Origin: Entamoeba histolytica HM-1:IMSS
Lineage: Eukaryota > Evosea > Mastigamoebida > Endamoebidae
Assembly (NCBI RefSeq): GCF_000208925.1
Contig: NW_001915156.1
Coordinates: 7,178-17,938, forward strand
Direction of reading: 5' to 3'
DNA length: 10,761 bases
The position numbers and the translations under genes were made by a program. Positions within the stretch are counted from its first letter, which is position 1. The number at the start of each line of letters is the position of its first letter. This document shows, piece by piece, positions 6,092-10,761 of the stretch. The notes under the pieces are model-generated. The model saw only the letters and a list, made by a program, of their open reading frames with translations, did no database searches and was not told the DNA's origin.

Positions 6092-9000
6092 ATGAGTTTC
6101 GACTCTAGTTCTTCTTCATGGTATAGTCAAAATAGGAATTTAAGAAATAGGACATCTACATCAAGTCGTTCAAGAAGTAGAGATAGAAGTAGATATTCTG
6201 GGATGAGTGAAAGTGATAGTCAATTTCAAAATGATGATATTATGAGGTTACAAGAAAAAATTCAGGGAATGTCTATGAGAAGAAGTAATCCAATCTCACA
6301 AAAGATTCGTGTTTCAAGAGAGAATCTTCCTGCTTTTCAACACCGACAAGAAATCATTGAAAAAATCAGACAAAATCAAGTTGTTATTATTTCAGGAGAT
6401 ACTGGTTGTGGTAAATCAACTCAAGTTACACAATATATTTTTGAAGATGCTAGAGCAAATGGTGAACATGTTAAAATTGCATGTACTCAACCTAGAAGAA
6501 TTGCTGCTACTAGTCTTGCTGAACGAGTTTCAGAAGAAGTAGGATGTTCATTAGGAACAGCTGTTGGGTATCAAATTGGGATGGAAAAACAAGCAGATAG
6601 TAACACAAATATAATTTATTTAACTCCAGGAGTATTACTTCAACAACTAATGAGAAGAGAAGGAAGAAGAATGTATACACATATTATTATTGATGAAGCA
6701 CATGAAAGAGATCTTGACACTGAATTTTGTTTAATGTTATTAAGAAAATTTCTTTCAAAAACAACTGTGAGACTAATTATTATGTCAGCAATGATGGATG
6801 TTGAAAAAATTCAAAACCATTTTATGTTAATTCCAGAAACAGGATATCAAATGCAACTTCAATACTTATTATGTGATTTTAAAGAACAAAAAGAGTTTGA
6901 AAGAATTGATATTACAAGATTATCTAAACCACCATTACTTCATATTGGTGGTAAAAGATTTCCTGTAGAAGAATTTTATATTGAAGATGTATTAAAATTA
7001 GTTAAAAAAACTTTTGAAGAAATTTATCCATTTCAACAAAAAGAGAATATTTTCTCTACATTATATCCTGAACTTGATTCAAGAACTCTTGGATTAGGAG
7101 TTGATCTTATTCAGTACATTATTAGAAATGAAACTGCACCAATTTGTATTTTAGTTTTTCTTCCTGGAATGGCTGAGATTGAAGAAATGAAAAGCAGGTT
7201 AGAGTGTTGTTCTTATAGAGGAGAAATTCCTTGTAACTTTATTAAATTACATTCGACTGTTTCAATGACAGAACAAAGATCCATTTTTATAGAATCAAAT
7301 GCTCATAAAATTATTTTGTCTTCAAATATTGCTGAAAGTTCAATTACTGTTCCTGGAGTTAAAGTAGTTATTAATTTTGGGATGGAAAAGTCAATGCAAT
7401 TTGATACAGCAATGAATATTGAAGCACTTAAATTAACATGGATTTCTAGTGCAAGTGAAACACAAAGAGTTGGTAGAGCAGGAAGACTTTCATCAGGTAA
7501 ATGTTATCATATGTATCCAAGAACATTTGCAAGAGAACTTGGACGATATTCAGAACCAGAAATTCAAAGATCACCATTAGAAAAGATAATGTTAATGATT
7601 TTAGAAATGAAAGAAGGAAGAGAATTACTTGATTATGGCATTCAACCACCTTCAGACTCTAATATTGAAAGATCAATAGATAATTTAATTATTGGAGGAT
7701 TTGTTGTAAAAGAAAATCGTATTGATAATGCAATTACTATTGCACCATTAGGAAGATTTGCAGTTAAATTACCATTAGACTATAGAGTTGCTAAATTAGT
7801 ATTTTTTGGATTATATTTTGGAGTATTTACTGAAACTGCAAGAATTGCTGCATTATTTGGAATAAATCAAACATTAAGAAGAGAAACATCAGAAATGCTT
7901 CAGAAAAAGATGGTTATTGATAAATTATATAGTGATATTATTACTTCTTTATTAATTGATGATAGTAATAGAAGAGAAGTAACAAATATTGTTAATGAAA
8001 TTACAAGAAGACTTTTTATTGATGTTAGAGATAAGAAGTTATATGATAGGTATAATGTTAAAAATAAAGAAGGGGAATATGCTATTCATCTTGCATTATA
8101 TGCTGCATTTTATCCAAATTATTTTACTACCGAATGTTTAGATGGTAAATTATTAGAAGCAGTTAATAGAGGATGTTCTTCCCATGAACGAGTTGGAGAA
8201 GTAGAAATGAATCCATGGTATACTATTGCATTTAAAGGAGTACCTGATAGTGTTACTAACCAACAATTTTTAGAACAACTTGGAACATATTTTTTTAAAG
8301 TATTTGGGAATGTTTCAGTAATTAAATATATAAAGAAAACTGATAGATTTAGATTAGTTGAATTTTATGAATTTAGGGATGAAATAAAAAAAGAGATTTA
8401 TCCATGGGGAACAAGAATGAGATATCTTTATATAGCATTAGAATGGTTGTCTCAATGTTCATTTTATTGTAAAGAAAAAGTTAAAGGACCTAATGGAATT
8501 GAAGAAGATGTTACTGTTAGGTGTTATGCTTATCACCCATATTCTGTTTCATTAGTAAATTATTTTACACGACAAATTGCTCGAATAGAAGGAGGAAGTT
8601 GTTTAGCACCTTTATTAATGAAACAAGAATTAAGGGTTGGAGGAGGACATGAAGAGTATTATCCTGTTGATCCTAATTATTGTATTGTAACAGGACTAAT
8701 TGGTGAAAGTAATTCAGGAATGACAATGTGTAGAAAAGTATCACTCTTTCCAAATAAAATTGGTAAACAACATTTACCAATATTAGCAATGATTTTTTCA
8801 CCTACTCCAGTATTACCATTTTATAATAAAAATTATACTAAACTTCGTTCAATATTATTTGCACATTCAAGAAGAAGTGTTAAAGTAGAAGTTTATCTTG
8901 ATGAAACTACTTTGATTGCTATTAATCGCATTCGAAATGATATTAAGAATTTTGCTGACTCATTTGAAATTCAAAGAGGAGAATATTTAAGACCTTGTGA

Positions 9001-9736
9001 AGTAATGCAAGTTTTTAAAGAATTATTAGAGAAAACATACTATCCAATGAAAGGTAGGGAAATACAACCTGATGAAGATGAAATTAAATTTGTTGAACGA
9101 AACCAAACACTAACTTATCTTTATGCAGACCATCCTTTCCACAAAATGAAACCTCTTAGTGTTGAAAAAGATCTTGAGTTAAGTGAAGACGATGAGGCAC
9201 AAGATGCATCAACAAAAATTGATGAATATTTATATAAAGAGAAATTAGCAAAAGGATGGTACCCTGAAAAAAGACTAGTTTGTGGTTTATGTCAATCAGT
9301 TATTTGTTATTTAAAAAATGTAAAACCACCTAGTTCGAATTTACCTAAAAATGTTATTGGTGTAATGACATGTACTTTTGGATTATTAAAAACACAAAAC
9401 GATCCAAGAATTGGTTGTTGTATGAAAGGACATCCTTGTTGCAAAAGAATTGATGGACAATATGTTCTTACTGAAGATTCTAAATGTATATTAGTTGATG
9501 ATCAAGGAATTTCAAAACCTTGGATTCCAGAAACTTATGAAAATTTCTTTGCAAATATAGGAGGAATTTATACACAAGTTCCACCTGTTACACCTGGAGA
9601 GTCATTAACAGATTATGATTGTCCTTTATGTGAAACAAAATGTAGAACTAAAGATGAATTCCTTAAACATATTCCAACAACAACTCATAGAATGGCTGAG
9701 ACTTACTATCGAAATATTTATATGAGAAACAAATAA
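6092..9736 (+). CDS. DEAH-box RNA helicase resembling TDRD9/Spindle-E, with C-terminal C2H2 zinc finger
   Basis: A 1214-residue ATP-dependent RNA helicase. Residues 11-36 are Arg/Ser-rich (RS dipeptides). Motor: motif I GDTGCGKS (102-109), Ia TQPRRIAA (132-139), II DEAH (201-204), III S-A-M (232-234, usually S-A-T), IV LVFLPG (354-359), V SSNIAESSITVPG (410-422), VI QRVGRAGR (458-465); a winged-helix/HA2-like part follows (about 485-600). After the motor come YAAFYPNYFT (670-679) and an RRM-like stretch (711-762), then TMCRKVSLFPNK (878-889) and PILAMIFSP (896-904); similar segments sit in this order in TDRD9/Spindle-E as I remember them. No Tudor domain is obvious where that family has one. 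The tail is acidic (1021-1036), then Cys-rich (1064-1132), then a C2H2 finger C1177, C1180, H1193, H1199. The ATG is the first after an in-frame TAG (6041-6043). DEAH helicase is certain; TDRD9-like is a strong inference; a role in RNA silencing is speculative. Confidence 0.93.
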   Translation: MSFDSSSSSWYSQNRNLRNRTSTSSRSRSRDRSRYSGMSESDSQFQNDDIMRLQEKIQGMSMRRSNPISQKIRVSRENLPAFQHRQEIIEKIRQNQVVIISGDTGCGKSTQVTQYIFEDARANGEHVKIACTQPRRIAATSLAERVSEEVGCSLGTAVGYQIGMEKQADSNTNIIYLTPGVLLQQLMRREGRRMYTHIIIDEAHERDLDTEFCLMLLRKFLSKTTVRLIIMSAMMDVEKIQNHFMLIPETGYQMQLQYLLCDFKEQKEFERIDITRLSKPPLLHIGGKRFPVEEFYIEDVLKLVKKTFEEIYPFQQKENIFSTLYPELDSRTLGLGVDLIQYIIRNETAPICILVFLPGMAEIEEMKSRLECCSYRGEIPCNFIKLHSTVSMTEQRSIFIESNAHKIILSSNIAESSITVPGVKVVINFGMEKSMQFDTAMNIEALKLTWISSASETQRVGRAGRLSSGKCYHMYPRTFARELGRYSEPEIQRSPLEKIMLMILEMKEGRELLDYGIQPPSDSNIERSIDNLIIGGFVVKENRIDNAITIAPLGRFAVKLPLDYRVAKLVFFGLYFGVFTETARIAALFGINQTLRRETSEMLQKKMVIDKLYSDIITSLLIDDSNRREVTNIVNEITRRLFIDVRDKKLYDRYNVKNKEGEYAIHLALYAAFYPNYFTTECLDGKLLEAVNRGCSSHERVGEVEMNPWYTIAFKGVPDSVTNQQFLEQLGTYFFKVFGNVSVIKYIKKTDRFRLVEFYEFRDEIKKEIYPWGTRMRYLYIALEWLSQCSFYCKEKVKGPNGIEEDVTVRCYAYHPYSVSLVNYFTRQIARIEGGSCLAPLLMKQELRVGGGHEEYYPVDPNYCIVTGLIGESNSGMTMCRKVSLFPNKIGKQHLPILAMIFSPTPVLPFYNKNYTKLRSILFAHSRRSVKVEVYLDETTLIAINRIRNDIKNFADSFEIQRGEYLRPCEVMQVFKELLEKTYYPMKGREIQPDEDEIKFVERNQTLTYLYADHPFHKMKPLSVEKDLELSEDDEAQDASTKIDEYLYKEKLAKGWYPEKRLVCGLCQSVICYLKNVKPPSSNLPKNVIGVMTCTFGLLKTQNDPRIGCCMKGHPCCKRIDGQYVLTEDSKCILVDDQGISKPWIPETYENFFANIGGIYTQVPPVTPGESLTDYDCPLCETKCRTKDEFLKHIPTTTHRMAETYYRNIYMRNK

Positions 9737-9753
9737 TTTCATTTTTTTTTTTT
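9734..9753 (+). terminator. Helicase stop codon fused to UAAUUU motif, then 12-T tract
   Basis: The stop TAA (9734-9736) is the beginning of TAATTTC, and an unbroken run of twelve T follows at 9742-9753. This is the clearest 3'-end signal in the window and implies a 3' UTR of roughly 10-25 nt. Confidence 0.5.
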
Positions 9754-9766
9754 GGGTGTATTTATT

Positions 9767-9789
9767 ATTTTATTGAAACACAATAAAAT
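9767..9789. repeat. 9-bp perfect inverted repeat between helicase and LINE remnant
   Basis: ATTTTATTG (9767-9775) and CAATAAAAT (9781-9789) are exact reverse complements around AAACA. It sits between the convergent 3' ends of the helicase and the retroelement remnant, and contains AATAAA on the + strand. It may be incidental. Confidence 0.45.
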
Positions 9790-9804
9790 CTTTTGCTGAC
9801 ATTA

Positions 9805-10761
9805 ATCATTCATAGTTCATTTATTTTAACATATAACCTACTTTTGGGAATATTTCTACTGTATAATTGGAGTTGTATTAATGATTTTCTTATTTGTTTA
9901 TCTATCTTCTCCAATTCTCCTAGTTTATATTTGACAATACTAAATCCATATCTTAATTTAGAGATTATATCACTATTAATCTTTCTTATTGTATTGAGGC
10001 TGCTATATTTCATAGTATTTAATGATGATAAAATAGAAGACACAACATTTAATATTCTTGTACAATATTTATTAATATTTACTTTATCTCCTATTTCAAT
10101 ACCAAGATATTTATAAGGATTATCATTAGTTACTCTTGGTAGTTCAGCTAATTCACCATTTATTTGACTATTAATATTAGTCATTATCCCACTCTTTTCT
10201 ACATTAATTTTTAATCCTATTGCATTAAATATTTCTTTAGTTAATTTGTTGGCTTTTTCCATTTCATCGAGGCTATTAGTTATTATCTTTAAATCGTCCA
10301 TATATAATATATGATTTAACTGGACTTGTTTTTCTTCTTCATTCATTTTAATATTTAATTTGTTTATTTGTTTATCTAATTGTTTAGATAATATATCAAT
10401 AGATAATACAAATAAAAGTGGAGATAAACTTATCACCTTGTATTATTCCTCTTTCTACATTAATTATACCTACACTTTCTTGATTATAATATAAATTAAG
10501 TTGTGTATTATTTAATATATATAATATACTATTATTAATTACTGCTAGTAGGATATTGAAATATATTAAACAATGTTTAATCCATTGGTGGTTAATGCTG
10601 TCATGTGCTTTAGAAATATCATAATATGTTTCTACTAACTTCAATTTAGCCTTTATTAATAATTGATTGATTATAGTGATGTATAATAATCATTCTTTTG
10701 ATGCATATGTATATTTTTATATCCAATTTGATTTAATGAAAGTTGTTTTTCAATTGGATTT
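9805..10761 (-). mobile_element. Remnant of an Entamoeba LINE (EhLINE/R2-like non-LTR) element
   Basis: The reverse transcriptase remnant belongs to a non-LTR element; in Entamoeba these are the LINE families, which carry a restriction-like endonuclease downstream of the RT and mobilise SINEs. Element sense is minus, so its 5' side continues beyond the right edge. Its 3' half, including the endonuclease, 3' UTR and tail, is absent: recognisable RT sequence stops near 9810, about 75 bp from the helicase stop. The exact boundary is uncertain and no target-site duplication can be seen with one end missing. Confidence 0.8.
9810..10761 (-). pseudogene. Broken non-LTR retrotransposon reverse transcriptase, both ends missing
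   Basis: Fragment of a LINE reverse transcriptase read right to left. Recognisable blocks: L-N-Q-I-G-Y (near 10720-10737), motif A Y-Y-D-I-S-K-A-H-D-S-I-N-H (catalytic Asp at 10618-10620; the His replaces the usual Phe/Tyr), motif B G-I-I-Q-G-D then S-L-S-P-L-L-F-V-L (10411-10449), motif C Y-M-D-D (10293-10304), motif D L-K-I-N-V-E-K-S-G and motif E K-Y-L-G-I-E-I-G. The frame is broken three times: a likely 1-bp loss in the T run 10714-10718, an in-frame TGA at 10690-10692 (replacing a likely Cys codon), and a 1-bp gain at 10430-10431 inside the QGD-SLSP junction. Translation stops at TGA 9810-9812 after V-K-I-N-E-L, with no endonuclease domain behind it. It cannot encode a working enzyme. 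Confidence 0.9.

Noticed and set aside
7446..7649. 67-codon minus-strand frame within the helicase
   Set aside because: It lies opposite helicase motif VI and the start of the winged-helix region, with no features of its own.
9830..9860. AATGAACT-like GAAC promoter element on the minus strand near 9815-9825
   Set aside because: The match falls inside the reverse transcriptase reading frame (K-I-N-E-L) and is not upstream of any gene start, so it is coincidental.
9793..10116. 107-codon hydrophobic frame on the + strand
   Set aside because: It is antisense to the reverse transcriptase remnant, which has motifs B to E on the minus strand; the hydrophobic peptide is a by-product.

Overview
The window looks like nuclear DNA of an Entamoeba species of the E. 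histolytica/E. dispar type. The evidence is very A+T-rich DNA with dense, almost intron-free genes, a short intron with a GTTTGT donor and a TAG acceptor, a GH25 lysozyme of the amoebic kind, very short 3' ends with UAAUU-type polyadenylation motifs, and a non-LTR retrotransposon remnant with a Y-M-D-D reverse transcriptase box. All proteins except the lysozyme and the retroelement are typically eukaryotic. I cannot fix the species from sequence alone. Family comparisons below rest on remembered homologues, not on a search.

Layout from left to right: (1) the 3' part of a clathrin adaptor AP-1 medium (mu) chain on +; (2) a 1.6-kb extremely AT-rich stretch with no convincing gene but with a perfect 16-bp inverted repeat; (3) a secreted GH25 lysozyme on +; (4) a 20S proteasome alpha-4 (PSMA7-type) subunit on +; (5) on the minus strand, the ubiquitin-like splicing factor Hub1/UBL5 and ribosomal protein eL20 (L18a) in tandem; (6) a compact 186-bp divergent intergenic region, whose eL20 side can fold into competing hairpins; (7) a cyclin C-like gene on +, whose first exon and 57-nt intron are needed to restore the cyclin fold; (8) a 1214-residue DEAH-box RNA helicase on + that resembles TDRD9/Spindle-E; (9) the decayed reverse transcriptase of a non-LTR (LINE) element on the minus strand, running off the right edge.

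The genes do not form one pathway. They are housekeeping functions (vesicle sorting, protein degradation, translation, splicing, transcription control), one phagocytic digestion enzyme, and one helicase possibly linked to small-RNA silencing. The most interesting item is that helicase: it shares with TDRD9/Spindle-E not just the motor but also the region after it and a C-terminal block, while I see no clear Tudor domain and it ends in a Cys/His-rich tail with a C2H2 finger. A dead LINE lies about 75 bp beyond its stop codon.
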